Of a stretch of 54,768 nt of DNA, positions 41,276 through 50,562 are shown in pieces. This DNA comes from Psychromarinibacter sediminicola. Its GTDB lineage: Bacteria; Pseudomonadota; Alphaproteobacteria; Rhodobacterales; Rhodobacteraceae. Positions within the stretch are counted from its first letter, which is position 1, and each line of letters opens with the position of its first letter. The notes beneath the pieces are model-generated. The model did not search any database and was not told the origin of the DNA. It was given only the letters and a program-made list of their open reading frames with translations. The translations under genes and the position numbers were made by a program. The DNA lies in NCBI RefSeq assembly GCF_029168335.1, contig NZ_JARGYC010000030.1, positions 1 through 54,768 of the forward strand, in the 5' to 3' direction.

Positions 41276-42049
41276 ATGACCGCGCTTTCTCGAACACCGG
41301 CGGCAATCCGGGCACGGTCGGTTGCTTTCTATCTGCTGTGCGTGGCCTCGACCCTGCCGTTCCTGCCGCTGCTGGTGCTGATCTTCGCGCCCGTGCGGGT
41401 CGGATGGCCGGTGCTGCGGGCCTATTTTTCGGTGCAGATATGGCTGTTGCGGGTGGTCTGCGGCCAGCGGGTCCGGGTCACGGGGGAGGAAAACCTGCCC
41501 GACGGGCCTTGCCTGATGGCCGCGCGGCACGAGTCGGCCTGGGAGACGCTGTACCTGCCGTGGCGCTTCGGCAATCCGGCGGTGATGCTGAAGCGCGAAC
41601 TGCTGGACATCCCGCTGGTCGGCAATATCGCGCGCAAGCTGAAATACATCCCGATCGACCGGTCGGGAGACCTCGAGACGGCGCGCGCCTCGTTCGACGC
41701 GGCGAATGCCGAGGTGGCGGAGGGGCGGCGGATCCTGATCTTTCCCGCCGGCACGCGCGATCCGGCGGGGCGCGACGCGATGCAGTCGGGGGTGGCGGTG
41801 CTGTATCGCCAGCTCGGACTGCCCTGCGTGCCGGTGACCCACAACTCGGGCGACATCTGGCCGCACAGGTCCTGGCTGCGCCGTCCCGGCGAGGTGGAGA
41901 TTCGCATTCTGCCGCCGATTCCGCCGGGCGAGAAGACGCGCGTGTTCCTGGAGCATCTGGGCGCGGCGCTGGGGGCGGCGAACCGCCCGGGCGCGGCCGG
42001 TGCGGGCGCGCCCGTGGCGACGCGGGGCCCGGTGACGCCGCGCGCCTGA
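41276..42049 (+). CDS. 1-acyl-glycerol-3-phosphate acyltransferase (PlsC family)
   Basis: 257 residues with an N-terminal membrane region (VAFYLLCVASTLPFLPLLVL). The acyltransferase block I is HESAWET, an H-x4-E variant of H-x4-D known from alphaproteobacterial PlsC. Block III is FPAGTRDP, with Ala where Glu is usual, and YIPIDRSGD is block II. It transfers an acyl group to lysophosphatidate or a related acceptor at the inner membrane. It is divergent from the ACP/ketosynthase/MaoC operon with 64 nt between, so it may use chains made there (inference). Pro/Ala-rich C-terminal tail is likely disordered. Confidence 0.9.
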   Translation: MTALSRTPAAIRARSVAFYLLCVASTLPFLPLLVLIFAPVRVGWPVLRAYFSVQIWLLRVVCGQRVRVTGEENLPDGPCLMAARHESAWETLYLPWRFGNPAVMLKRELLDIPLVGNIARKLKYIPIDRSGDLETARASFDAANAEVAEGRRILIFPAGTRDPAGRDAMQSGVAVLYRQLGLPCVPVTHNSGDIWPHRSWLRRPGEVEIRILPPIPPGEKTRVFLEHLGAALGAANRPGAAGAGAPVATRGPVTPRA

Positions 42050-42070
42050 CGGGCGCGGCGCCGGTCAGCG

Positions 42071-42919
42071 TCAGGCGTCCGCCTTCACCTGCTGGCGCTG
42101 GCGGCCGAGGCCGGCGATTTCCAGCTCCATCACGTCGCCCTCCTTGAGGTAGACCGGCTCGGGCTTCATGCCCAGCCCGACGCCCGGCGGGGTGCCGGTG
42201 GAGATCACGTCGCCCGGATGCAGGGTGAACAGCTGCGACAGGTGGCTGACGATCTGCGCGACGGTGAAGATCATGGTCTTCGTGTTTCCGGTCTGCATCC
42301 GCTTGCCGTTCACGTCGAGCCACATGTCGAGGTTCTGCACGTCCTCGACCTCGTCGCGCGTCACCAGCCACGGGCCGGTGGGGCCGAAGGTGTCGCAGCT
42401 CTTGCCCTTGGTCCATTGGCCGGAGATCTTCGCCTGGAAATGCCGCTCGGACACGTCGTTGAGCGTGCAGTAGCCGGCGACGTGGTTCAGCGCCTCGGCC
42501 GCTGAGACGTATTTCGCCCTGGTGCCGATGATCACGCCCAGTTCCACCTCCCAGTCGGTGGAGGTGGAGCCCCGCGGCATCACCACGTCGTCGTTCGGGC
42601 CGGTGATGGCGGAGTTGGCCTTCATGAACAGGATCGGGTGCTCGGGCGGCTCGGCGCCGGTCTCGGCGGCGTGGTCGGAGTAGTTCAGGCCGATGCACAT
42701 GAACTTGCCGATGCCGCCGACGCAGGGGCCGAGGCGGGGTTTGGTCTGCACGACCGACAGGGTCTTGACGTCGATCCCGCGCAGCCGGTCGAGACCGCGG
42801 TCGGACAAGACGTCGCCGGCGATGTCTGGGACATGCGGGCTGAGGTCGCGGATATGCCCGTCGGCGTCGATCAGGCCGGGCTTTTCCTCGCCCGGGGCGC
42901 CGTAGCGGCAGAGTTTCAT
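42071..42919 (-). CDS. FAH-family hydrolase (2,4-diketo-3-deoxy-aldonate hydrolase-like)
   Basis: 282 residues. Core motifs MCIGLNYSDHAAETG, STDWEVELGVIIG (metal Glu pair), TLNDVSERHFQ (metal Asp) and the GDVISTGTPPGVG loop match fumarylacetoacetate hydrolase proteins. In non-phosphorylative L-fucose/L-rhamnose pathways such an enzyme splits 2,4-diketo-3-deoxy-L-fuconate or -rhamnonate to pyruvate and lactate. Transcribed leftward after an IlvD/Edd dehydratase and an SDR, the exact trio needed for that route. GAGGAGA lies upstream of the ATG. Confidence 0.87.
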   Translation of the reverse strand: MKLCRYGAPGEEKPGLIDADGHIRDLSPHVPDIAGDVLSDRGLDRLRGIDVKTLSVVQTKPRLGPCVGGIGKFMCIGLNYSDHAAETGAEPPEHPILFMKANSAITGPNDDVVMPRGSTSTDWEVELGVIIGTRAKYVSAAEALNHVAGYCTLNDVSERHFQAKISGQWTKGKSCDTFGPTGPWLVTRDEVEDVQNLDMWLDVNGKRMQTGNTKTMIFTVAQIVSHLSQLFTLHPGDVISTGTPPGVGLGMKPEPVYLKEGDVMELEIAGLGRQRQQVKADA

Positions 42920-42954
42920 GATGTCGTCTCCTCGTTTCGTTGCGCGGCGGGCCG

Positions 42955-42975
42955 CGAATTTTCGTCGAAAATTCG
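42955..42975. repeat. Single 21-bp palindrome
   Basis: CGAATTTTCG and CGAAAATTCG around one T. Similar in size and composition to the array B middle element, but solitary, between the FAH and dehydratase genes. Confidence 0.75.
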
Positions 42976-42987
42976 GCGCCGCCGCGG

Positions 42988-43018
42988 CTGTCGGGTCAGT
43001 GGTTGTCGGGTCAGTGGT
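42988..43018. repeat. Tandem 15-bp duplication at the dehydratase stop codon
   Basis: GTCGGGTCAGTGGTT occurs twice in a row, the second copy carrying the dehydratase stop (TCA on this strand at 43011-43013). A recent slippage product; the duplicated stop leaves the protein end unchanged. Confidence 0.7.
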
Positions 43019-44807
43019 TGTCGCGGGGCGTGTATTTCTTGCCGATCTCGCGGTAGGCGTCCGCGCCCTGCAGGGTCATGCCCTCGGCGAAGGGGCGAAC
43101 CTTCTCGCGGAAGATCTCCTGCCAGGGCGACTGGCTGTCCGGCGCGAAGGGCATCTGACCCAGCGCCCGGCGGCGGGCGTCGAGGTCGGCGTCGCTCACC
43201 TGCATGTCGGCGGTGCATTTCTTCAGGTCGATCCGCACCCGGTCTCCCGTCTGCACCAGCGCCAGGCCGCCGCCGTCGGCCGCCTCGGGCGAGGCGTTCA
43301 GGATCGACGGCGACCCGGACGTGCCCGACTGCCGCCCGTCGCCGACGCAGGGCAGGGCGTGGATGCCCTTTTTCAGCAGGTAGTTGGGCGGGCGCATGTT
43401 TACCACCTCGGCCCCGCCGGGGTAGCCGATGGGCCCGGCGCCGCGCATGATCAGGATGCAGTGCTCGTCGATGTCGAGCGCGGGGTCGTCGATCCGGGCG
43501 TGATAATCCTCGATCGAATCGAAGACGATGGCGCGGCCCTCGAAGGCCATGGGATCGTCGGGGTTCTCCAGGTAGCGCTGGCGGAACTCGTCCTTGATCA
43601 CGGACGTCTTCATGATCGCGCTGTCGAACAGGTTGCCCTTGAGATTCAAAAAGCCCGCGTCCTTCAGCATCGGGTCCGAGACCGGTTTGATCACGTCGGG
43701 ATTCTCCGACCGCTTGTCGCCGCAGTTCTCCACCATCGTTTGGCCGTTCGCGGTCAGCGCCTCGGGATGCGGCAAGAGACCGGCGGCCAGCAGTTCGCCG
43801 ATCACCGCCGGAACGCCGCCGGCGCGGTGATAGTCCTCGCCCAGGTACTCGCCCGCCGGCTGCAGGTTCACCAGCAGCGGCACCTCGTAGCCCAGCCGCT
43901 GCCAGTCGTCGTTGTCGAGCGGCACGCCCAGGTGGCGGGCGATGCCGTTCAGGTGGATCGGTGCGTTGGTCGACCCGCCGATGGCGGAGTTGACGACGAT
44001 GGCGTTCTCGAAGGCCTCGCGTGTCATGATCTGCGCGGGCGTCAGGTCCTCATGCACCATCTCCACGATGCGGCGGCCGGTGTGATAGGCCATCTGCCCG
44101 CGCTCGCGGTAGGGCGCGGGGATCGCGGCGGAGCCCGGCAGCTGCATGCCGAGCGCTTCGGCCAGCGAGTTCATCGTCGTGGCCGTCCCCATCGTGTTGC
44201 AGTAGCCGGTGGACGGGGCCGACGAGGCGACGAGCTCCATGAACTCGTCGTCGTCGATCTCGCCGGCCGCGTGCATCTCGCGCGCCTTCCAGACGATGGT
44301 GCCCGAGCCGGTGCGCTCGCCCCGGAACCAGCCGTTCAGCATCGGGCCGACCGACAGCGCGATGGCGGGGATGCCGACGGTGGCGCAGGCCATCAGGAGC
44401 GCCGGCGTGGTCTTGTCGCAGCCGATGTTCAGCACGACACCGTCGAGCGGGTAGCCGAAGAGCGACTCCACCAGGCTCAGATAGGCGAGGTTGCGGTCGA
44501 GCATCGCCGTGGGGCGCTTGCCCGTCTCCTGGATCGGGTGGACGGGGATTTCCATGGTCACGCCGCCGGCCGCCGTGACCCCGTCGCGGACGCGCTTGGA
44601 CAGTTCGACATGGTGGCGGTTGCAGGGGGAAAGGTCGCTGCCGGTCTGGGCGATGGCGATGATCGGCTTGTCGCCCTGCAGTTCCTCGCGCGTGAGGCCG
44701 TAGTTCAGGTAGCGCTCGAGATAGAGCGCGGTCATCTCGCGGTCCTCGGGGTTGTCGAACCACTGGCGGGAGCGGAGCTTCGGCTTGTCGGACGGTTTGT
44801 CGGTCAT
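43011..44807 (-). CDS. IlvD/Edd-family sugar-acid dehydratase
   Basis: 598 residues. Fe-S cluster Cys in [10 protein letters not shown], in [15 protein letters not shown] and in [16 protein letters not shown], plus [16 protein letters not shown], define the dihydroxyacid/6-phosphogluconate dehydratase family. The subgroup of this size without an ilv context acts on aldonates (arabonate, xylonate, fuconate type). It would form a 2-keto-3-deoxy acid, the substrate for the SDR and then the FAH hydrolase beside it. The start at 44807 is 16 nt after the SDR stop. True branched-chain IlvD is less likely because of neighbours. Confidence 0.88.
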   Translation of the reverse strand: MTDKPSDKPKLRSRQWFDNPEDREMTALYLERYLNYGLTREELQGDKPIIAIAQTGSDLSPCNRHHVELSKRVRDGVTAAGGVTMEIPVHPIQETGKRPTAMLDRNLAYLSLVESLFGYPLDGVVLNIGCDKTTPALLMACATVGIPAIALSVGPMLNGWFRGERTGSGTIVWKAREMHAAGEIDDDEFMELVASSAPSTGYCNTMGTATTMNSLAEALGMQLPGSAAIPAPYRERGQMAYHTGRRIVEMVHEDLTPAQIMTREAFENAIVVNSAIGGSTNAPIHLNGIARHLGVPLDNDDWQRLGYEVPLLVNLQPAGEYLGEDYHRAGGVPAVIGELLAAGLLPHPEALTANGQTMVENCGDKRSENPDVIKPVSDPMLKDAGFLNLKGNLFDSAIMKTSVIKDEFRQRYLENPDDPMAFEGRAIVFDSIEDYHARIDDPALDIDEHCILIMRGAGPIGYPGGAEVVNMRPPNYLLKKGIHALPCVGDGRQSGTSGSPSILNASPEAADGGGLALVQTGDRVRIDLKKCTADMQVSDADLDARRRALGQMPFAPDSQSPWQEIFREKVRPFAEGMTLQGADAYREIGKKYTPRDNH

Positions 44808-44823
44808 GGCATTCTCCGGGTGT

Positions 44824-45561
44824 TCAGATCGACCAGCCGCCGTCGATGGCATAGGCTTGGCCGGTGACGAAGGCGGCGTCGTCCGAGGCGAGATAGACGA
44901 CCAGCGCGGCGATTTCCTGCGGCTGGGCCAGCCGGCCCATCGGCTGGCGGGCGACGAAGGCCTGCATCGCCGCCTCGTAGTCGCCGGTGGCGCGCAGGCG
45001 CTCGTGCAGCGAGGGGCTTTCGACGGTGCCGGGGCAGACCGCGTTGCAGCGGATGCCCTGGGTGACGTAGTCGGCGGCGACCGATTTGGTGAGCCCGATG
45101 ACGGCGGCCTTCGACGCGCCGTAGACGCAGCGGTTCGGCACGCCCTTCAGCGACGAGGCCAGCGAGGACATGTTGACGATGGCGCCGCCGCCGCGCTCCA
45201 GCATGCCGGGCAGGGCGGCGCGGATGGTGCGGAACATCGCCTTGGTGTTGAGGTCGAAGGCGAAGTCCCAGTCCTCCTCCGTCGCCTCCAGCACCGAGCC
45301 GTTATGGACGAACCCGGCGCAGTTGAACAGGATGTCGGGCTGCGCCTTCGCGACGCCGTCGGCGATGGATCCGGCGCTCAGCGCGTCGAGCACCAGCGTC
45401 TCGATCCGCGGGTGGTCGAGCGTGGCCAGCGCGTCGGCGTTGACGTCGCTGGCGAAGACCTGCGCGCCCTCGTCGGCCATCGCCAGCGCGGCGGCCCGGC
45501 CGATGCCCTGCGCGGCCGCCGTCACCAGCGCGCGCTTGCCCTCAAGCCGTTGTTTCGTCAT
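44824..45561 (-). CDS. SDR dehydrogenase (2-keto-3-deoxy-aldonate dehydrogenase-like)
   Basis: 245 residues, classical SDR. Cofactor motif [13 protein letters not shown] (TAAxxxGIG), NCAG as the NNAG strand, catalytic Ser in VNMSSLAS, Tyr/Lys in [10 protein letters not shown], and the end [15 protein letters not shown]. The Asp after the second strand (VFASDVN) favours NAD+. Homologues oxidise 2-keto-3-deoxy-L-fuconate or -rhamnonate at C4. First gene of the leftward arm, with GGAGG 5 nt before the ATG; a TTTCGG/CCGAAA palindrome lies 25-40 nt upstream of the ATG. Confidence 0.88.
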   Translation of the reverse strand: MTKQRLEGKRALVTAAAQGIGRAAALAMADEGAQVFASDVNADALATLDHPRIETLVLDALSAGSIADGVAKAQPDILFNCAGFVHNGSVLEATEEDWDFAFDLNTKAMFRTIRAALPGMLERGGGAIVNMSSLASSLKGVPNRCVYGASKAAVIGLTKSVAADYVTQGIRCNAVCPGTVESPSLHERLRATGDYEAAMQAFVARQPMGRLAQPQEIAALVVYLASDDAAFVTGQAYAIDGGWSI

Positions 45562-45585
45562 GGTTTCCTCCCCGATCGGCCGCTG

Positions 45586-45600
45586 TTTCGGTAGCCGAAA
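45586..45600. promoter_or_regulatory. Candidate operator TTTCGG-N3-CCGAAA
   Basis: A perfect 6-bp inverted repeat with a 3-bp spacer in the 125-bp gap between the divergent SDR and DenD-like genes. A sugar-acid-responsive regulator, not present in the window, could bind here and control both arms. Confidence 0.4.
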
Positions 45601-45686
45601 TCCGCGCTTTGATCTCAGGCCTATTCCAAAGCCCTGCAAAAAGCTAGGGTCGCCGGCGGCGGAACGCAAACAGCAGGGAGAGGCAG

Positions 45687-46670
45687 ATGCGGCGGATACT
45701 GATCATCGGTGGCGGCGGCATGGTGGGGCAGAAACTGGCGCACCGGCTGTCGGCGCACGGGCTGGACGGGGACCGCAATATCGAGGTGACGCTGTTCGAC
45801 ATGGCGTTCCCCGAAGGCGGCGCCCCGGCGGCGGAACGGATCACCGGGCAGCTCGGCACGCCGGCCGACATCGATTCGCTGGTGGCCGCGCGCTACGACG
45901 TGATCTTTCACCTCGCCGCGGTGGTCTCGGGCGATGCCGAGGCGAACTATCAGAAGGGGTGGGAGATCAACGGGGCCTCGGTGCTGCACTTCACCCGCGC
46001 GGTGCAGGCCGAGCACGCGGCGTCGGACGGCGCCTGGGTGCCGCGGATCGTCTTCACCTCGTCGATCGCGGTGTTCGGCCCGCCGTTCCCCGAGAAGATT
46101 CCCGACGACCAGCCGCTGACCCCGCAGACCTCCTACGGCGCGCAGAAGGCCTGCGCCGAGTTCATGCTGAACGACCTGGGCCGCAAGGGCGCCGCCGAGG
46201 TCGTGGTGATCCGCCTGCCGACCATCGTGGTGCGGCCGGGCAAGCCGAACCTCGCCGCGTCGTCGTTCTTCTCCGGCATCATCCGCGAGCCGCTGAACGG
46301 GCAGGAGGCGGTGCTGCCGGTGGAGGACGACGTGCGCCACTGGCATGCCTCGCCCCGCGCGGCGACGGGGTTTCTGGTGCATGCCGCAGGGCTGGACATG
46401 GCGCTTCTGGGCGACAACCGGGTGCTCACGATGCCGGGCGTCAGCTGCACCGTGGCCGAGCAGATCGAGGCGCTGCGCCGCGCCGCCGGCGACCGGGCCG
46501 TGGCGCTGATCCGGCGCGCGCCGGACGAGACGATCCGGCGCATCGTGGGCGGCTGGCCGCGCGACTTCGCGCCCAAGCGCGCGCTGGCGCTGGGGTTCAC
46601 GGCGGACCGCGACTTCGACGAGATCGTGCGCATCTACATCGAGGACGAACTGCCCGACAGCCCGCCGTGA
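45687..46670 (+). CDS. denD: D-erythronate dehydrogenase-like NAD-dependent epimerase/dehydrogenase
   Basis: 327 residues, extended SDR. Rossmann loop IIGGGGMVGQKLA, HLAAVVSGDAEANYQKGWEIN, catalytic VFTSSIAVFG and SYGAQKACAEFML (Tyr/Lys), then the strongly conserved RLPTIVVRPGKPN, FFSGIIREPLNGQEAVLPV and DVRHWHASPRAA. These segments match DenD, which oxidises D-erythronate at C2. The usual OtnK/OtnC/OtnI partners are absent here, so it may act on a longer aldonate of this locus. AGGGAGAGGC precedes the ATG. First gene of the rightward arm. Confidence 0.78.
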   Translation: MRRILIIGGGGMVGQKLAHRLSAHGLDGDRNIEVTLFDMAFPEGGAPAAERITGQLGTPADIDSLVAARYDVIFHLAAVVSGDAEANYQKGWEINGASVLHFTRAVQAEHAASDGAWVPRIVFTSSIAVFGPPFPEKIPDDQPLTPQTSYGAQKACAEFMLNDLGRKGAAEVVVIRLPTIVVRPGKPNLAASSFFSGIIREPLNGQEAVLPVEDDVRHWHASPRAATGFLVHAAGLDMALLGDNRVLTMPGVSCTVAEQIEALRRAAGDRAVALIRRAPDETIRRIVGGWPRDFAPKRALALGFTADRDFDEIVRIYIEDELPDSPP

Positions 46671-46797
46671 GCCGGCGGAAATGGCGGGAAGCGAAAACGA
46701 TTTAGCTTGCCTGTTGTCGAGCCGTTTCCCGGTTGCTAGGGTCTTGGGACGTCTTGCGTGTGAGCGCAAACGTACATGTGATTTAGGGAGGATAAGC

Positions 46798-47829
46798 ATG
46801 AACTCGATCAAGACGACCATGTTGTCGGTCGCCGCGGCCGCTCTGGCCACCGCGTCGCTGACGACGATCGCGCAGGCCCAGGAGGTCACCCTGCGGATCC
46901 AGACGCATTATGCGCCGGAAACGGTCTCGGGCCAGCTGGCCGCGGATTTCGTGGACGATATCGAAACCATGTCGGGCGGCGATATCGCCATCGAGATGTT
47001 CTATTCCTCGTCGGTGGTCGCCACCGTCGAGACGTTCGACGCCGCCGCCACCGGCATCCTGGACTGCGACATGACCGGCGGCGCCTATCAGACCGGCAAG
47101 AACCCGGCGTTCCAGTTCGTGGGCGACATCATGGGCGGCTACGACACGCCCTATCAGCAGCTGAGCTGGCTGTATCACGGCGGCGGCTACGACGCGGCAC
47201 AGGAGCTTTACAACCAGCACGACATGCAGCTGATCGGCTGGTGGATCTACGGCCAGGAATCGCTGTCCTCCTCGACGCCGATCGAGGGGCCCGAGGACCT
47301 GGTCGACTGGAAGTTCCGCTCGCCCCCGGGCCTGGAGACCGAGATCTTCGCCGAGCTGGGCGCCTCGCCCATCGTGATGGACTTCACCGAGATCTTCACC
47401 GCGCTGGAGACCGGGATCATCGAGGGCGCCGACGCCTCGGGCCTGGCCAACAACGTGGGCCTCGGTCTGTACGACATCGTGAACCACGCGACCTTCCCCG
47501 GCTTCCACTCGATGCCGTCGGACCACCTGGCCTGCAACAAGGCCGTCTGGGACGGGCTGAGCGACGCGCATAAGCGGATCATCGACACCGCCATGCAGAA
47601 GCTGGCGCTGCAGACCGCGCTGACCTTCGAGAAGGCGAATGCCGAGGCCGCGGCGAACCTGCGCGAGCAGGGCGTGACGCTGCACGACTGGTCGGCCGAG
47701 GACCGCGCCGCGTTCCGCGAGGCCGCGCAGTCGGCCTGGGAAGGCTGGGCCGAGAAGACGCCCGAGGCCCGCGCGCTGGTCGACAGCCACCGCGAGTACC
47801 TCACCCAGCTGGGTCTGATCGCAGAGTGA
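46798..47829 (+). CDS. dctP: TRAP transporter substrate-binding protein (DctP family)
   Basis: 343 residues, periplasmic. Signal peptide MLSVAAAALATASLTTIAQAQ. DctP signatures follow: the opening strand VTLRIQTHYAPETVSG, WKFRSPPGLETEIFAELGASPIVMDFTEIFTALETGIIEGAD (quoted in parts: KFRSPPG with its carboxylate-binding Arg near 178, and EIFTALETGIIEGAD). It binds an organic or sugar acid and delivers it to DctQM. GGGAGG is upstream of the ATG. TTGCG/CGCAA half sites (46754-46769) lie about 30 nt before the start and could be an operator. A terminator-like hairpin follows the gene. Confidence 0.93.
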   Translation: MNSIKTTMLSVAAAALATASLTTIAQAQEVTLRIQTHYAPETVSGQLAADFVDDIETMSGGDIAIEMFYSSSVVATVETFDAAATGILDCDMTGGAYQTGKNPAFQFVGDIMGGYDTPYQQLSWLYHGGGYDAAQELYNQHDMQLIGWWIYGQESLSSSTPIEGPEDLVDWKFRSPPGLETEIFAELGASPIVMDFTEIFTALETGIIEGADASGLANNVGLGLYDIVNHATFPGFHSMPSDHLACNKAVWDGLSDAHKRIIDTAMQKLALQTALTFEKANAEAAANLREQGVTLHDWSAEDRAAFREAAQSAWEGWAEKTPEARALVDSHREYLTQLGLIAE

Positions 47830-47864
47830 TCCGGGCGGTTTCCGGACCGGAGTGACAAGAGTGC

Positions 47865-47894
47865 GGCGAGCCCCGATCGGGGCTCGCCCGTTTT
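47865..47894 (+). terminator. Intra-operon terminator/attenuator between dctP and dctQ
   Basis: A perfect 24-bp palindrome (half GGCGAGCCCCGA, 47865-47888) followed by CGTTTTCGCTTT. Partial termination here would make the binding protein in excess over the membrane subunits, a usual need in TRAP systems. Confidence 0.7.
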
Positions 47895-47939
47895 CGCTTT
47901 GGCCCCGGGGCGACGGGGCCGCGATGGGAGGTGTGCGAG

Positions 47940-48758
47940 ATGACTGGCGAAAGCGTCTGGCTGGGACCGCTGCGGCGGCCGGTTCAGATCCTGATGTTCC
48001 TGTTCGTCGCGGCGGCCGTGCTGCTCTTTGCCTGGCTCGCCGTGAACCGGGTTCTCGACGCCGACGCGATCGGCATGTCGGAGATGCTGCGGCCCGAGGG
48101 GCGGCCCCTGGCCGTCGCGATGCTGGGCCTTCTGTTCGGGGCGCTTCTGTTCACCGCGCTGTTTTTGTCCGACACGATCGGCGCCATCGAACCGCGGCCG
48201 GACGGCTTCTTCGACCTGGTGTCGCTGGTGCTGTCGCGGCTGGCGATGGTGGGAATCGTGCTGGTCGTGATGGTGATGTTCTACGAGGTCGTCTCGCGCT
48301 ACGTGTTCGAGAAGCCGACGCTCTGGGCGAACGAGCTGTCGCTGTGGATCGCGGCCTTCCTGTTCCTGCTGGCGGGGCTCTATGCCATGCAGCAGCGCAG
48401 CCATATCCGCATCTACATCATCTATGACGTGATGCCGCGCTGGGCGCAGAAACTGTCCGACTGCGTGTCGGTCCTGCTGATCTGGGCCTTCACCGTGTCG
48501 CTGGTCTGGGGCGGCTACAACGAGGCCTATGCCAAGCTGTTCCGGTGGGAGACCTTCGGCACCGCCTGGGACCCGCCGATCCCGGCGACGGTGAAACCCG
48601 GCATCCTGATCATCATCGGGCTGGTCGCGATCCAGGCGCTGTCGAACCTGATCGCCGACTGGAACAAGGCGCCCGAGCATCACTCGCCGGCCGACGAGAT
48701 CGACGAGACCGAGATCGAAACCATCAAGGCCACGCTGAAGGGATCCGACAATGGTTGA
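47940..48758 (+). CDS. dctQ: TRAP transporter small membrane subunit (DctQ family), extended
   Basis: 272 residues; the family is usually ~160-200. The extra N-terminus carries two hydrophobic segments (LMFLFVAAAVLLFAWLAV and LAVAMLGLLFGALLFTALFL) before the four-helix DctQ core (~95-245), which includes RYVFEKPTLWANELSLW, RSHIRIYIIYD and GILIIIGLVAIQALSNL. GGGAGG is 8 nt before the ATG. It overlaps dctM by 8 nt. Confidence 0.88.
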   Translation: MTGESVWLGPLRRPVQILMFLFVAAAVLLFAWLAVNRVLDADAIGMSEMLRPEGRPLAVAMLGLLFGALLFTALFLSDTIGAIEPRPDGFFDLVSLVLSRLAMVGIVLVVMVMFYEVVSRYVFEKPTLWANELSLWIAAFLFLLAGLYAMQQRSHIRIYIIYDVMPRWAQKLSDCVSVLLIWAFTVSLVWGGYNEAYAKLFRWETFGTAWDPPIPATVKPGILIIIGLVAIQALSNLIADWNKAPEHHSPADEIDETEIETIKATLKGSDNG

Positions 48759-50346
48759 TATCGGCACCCTGTCGCTGTTGCTGCTGCTGGGCATGTTCGT
48801 GCTTTTGGCCATCGGCATGCCGCTGGGCTTCGCCTCGGCCTTCCTGGCACTGGCCACGCTGGTGATGAAGTTCGGGCCGGACCTGCTGTTCTCCGACTTC
48901 GGGCGCGGGCCGCTGGCCGTGCTGGGGCAGGCCGTCTACCGGCAGATGACGAATTACGTCCTGATATCGGTGCCATTGTTCATATTCATGGCCGCGCTGT
49001 TGGAGCGATCCGGCATCGCGCGCGACATGTATTCGTCGCTGAACGTCTGGCTCAGCCGGACGCGCGGCGGCATCGCCATCGTCACCTCGGTGATGGCCGT
49101 GATCATGGCGGCGATGTCGGGGATCATCGGCGGCGAGGTGGTGCTTCTGGGCCTGATCGCGCTGCCGCAGATGCTGCGGCTGGGCTACAACCAGAACCTC
49201 GCCATCGGGACGATCTGTGCCTCGGGCTCGCTGGGCACGATGATCCCGCCGTCGATCGTGCTGATCTTCTACGGCCTGGTGACCGAGACCTCGATCAAGG
49301 CGCTGTTCACCGCGTCCTTCCTGCCGGGCTTCATGCTGGCGTCGTTCTTCATCATCTACATCATCATCCGCTCACGGCTGCAGCCCGACCAGGCGCCGCT
49401 GCCGCCGGACGATCCCGACGACCCGCACGGCTCGGAAAAGGGGATGTTCTTTCTGGCGTTCCTGGCCTGCCTCGTGTTAATCGCCTCGGCGGTGCTGACG
49501 CTTCGGGCGCTGTTCTTCACGGTGACCGGGGCTAACACGATCCGCGAGGGGGTGGACCCGATCCCGCTGGGCATGGTGGCGGACCTGCCGTGGCTGATCG
49601 GCGCGGCGGCGCTGTCGGCGGGGCTGATCCTTCTGGTCTTCGGGCGCGAGCGGACGATGACCGGCTGGCAGATGGGCAAGGGGCTGGTGGCGCCGATCAT
49701 CGTGATCGGGGTCGTTCTGGGCTCGATCTATGGCGGCATCACCGGGATCACCGAGGCCGCGGGCATGGGCGTGATCGCGGTGTTCCTGATCGGGCTGGCG
49801 CGGCGCGAGATGACCTTCGCCATCGTCTGGGACAGCCTGATGCGCACGCTGAAATCCACGGGCACGATCATCTGGGTGACCATCGGCGCCGCGGCGCTGG
49901 CGGCGGCCTACACGCTGTCGGGCGGGCCGACCTATGTGGCCAACCTGATCGTCGGGACCGAGCTTCCGTCGATGGGCGTGATCCTGATCATGATGCTGAT
50001 CTTCCTGATCATGGGGATGTTCATGGACTGGGTCGGCATCGTGCTGCTGATCATGCCGGTGTTCCTGCCGATCGTGCTGCGCCTGCCGGTCGAGGAGCTG
50101 GGCGTGCTGGGGCAGCTGGAGCCCAACCACGTGGCGATCTGGTTCGGCGTGGTGTTCTGCATGAACATGCAGGTCAGCTTCCTGTCGCCACCCTTCGGAC
50201 CGGCCGCGTTCTACCTGAAGTCGGTGGCGCCGCCGCACATCTCGCTGACGGATATCTTCAAGGGATTCCTGCCGTTCATCGCCATCCAGATCCTGGCGCT
50301 GAGCGTGTTGCTGATCTGGCCGCCGATCGTGGCGATCCTGTTGTGA
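48751..50346 (+). CDS. dctM: TRAP transporter large membrane subunit (DctM family), extended
   Basis: 531 residues; typical members have ~425. Many hydrophobic segments, with the conserved AIGMPLGFASAFLALA, MSGIIGGEVVLLGLIALPQML, GTMIPPSIVLIFYGLV, GGITGITEAAGMGV and PPFGPAAFYLKSVAPP regions. The added length is a hydrophilic loop (near 210-225, Asp/Pro-rich) plus extra hydrophobic segments at ~230-330. Together with DctP/DctQ it imports the substrate using a sodium gradient. Start overlaps dctQ (ATGGTTGA). Confidence 0.92.
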   Translation: MVDIGTLSLLLLLGMFVLLAIGMPLGFASAFLALATLVMKFGPDLLFSDFGRGPLAVLGQAVYRQMTNYVLISVPLFIFMAALLERSGIARDMYSSLNVWLSRTRGGIAIVTSVMAVIMAAMSGIIGGEVVLLGLIALPQMLRLGYNQNLAIGTICASGSLGTMIPPSIVLIFYGLVTETSIKALFTASFLPGFMLASFFIIYIIIRSRLQPDQAPLPPDDPDDPHGSEKGMFFLAFLACLVLIASAVLTLRALFFTVTGANTIREGVDPIPLGMVADLPWLIGAAALSAGLILLVFGRERTMTGWQMGKGLVAPIIVIGVVLGSIYGGITGITEAAGMGVIAVFLIGLARREMTFAIVWDSLMRTLKSTGTIIWVTIGAAALAAAYTLSGGPTYVANLIVGTELPSMGVILIMMLIFLIMGMFMDWVGIVLLIMPVFLPIVLRLPVEELGVLGQLEPNHVAIWFGVVFCMNMQVSFLSPPFGPAAFYLKSVAPPHISLTDIFKGFLPFIAIQILALSVLLIWPPIVAILL

Positions 50347-50562
50347 GGGCGCAGGGATCGCCGCGCCTTCGGCGCGTCGATCCGCTGGGGGGACGCTGTC
50401 CCCGTCGTCCATCGGGCTCGAACCGATGGCGCTTCGATGGACGACCCCCCTGCAGTATTTGCGCCAAGCTGAAGCAGGGGGTGCCGGGCCGGGCCGGGGA
50501 CAGGTTGTGCGTCGGGCTGTCCGGGGGCGAGCACGTGCTGTCGCCCGCTGACGCCGCAGGCC
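50347..50562. other. Structured intergenic segment with Rhodobacteraceae-type motif
   Basis: GTCGTCCATCG (50404-50414) pairs with CGATGGACGAC (50435-50445). Next to it lies CCCCCCTGCAGTATTTGCGCC (quoted in parts: a C-run followed by GCAGTATTTGCG near 50446-50463) and CTGAAGC, resembling the end of the window. No gene seen. Confidence 0.45.

Noticed and set aside
43011-44807. Branched-chain amino acid IlvD
   Set aside because: Neighbours are an SDR, FAH hydrolase and TRAP transporter, which fits a sugar-acid dehydratase of the same family.
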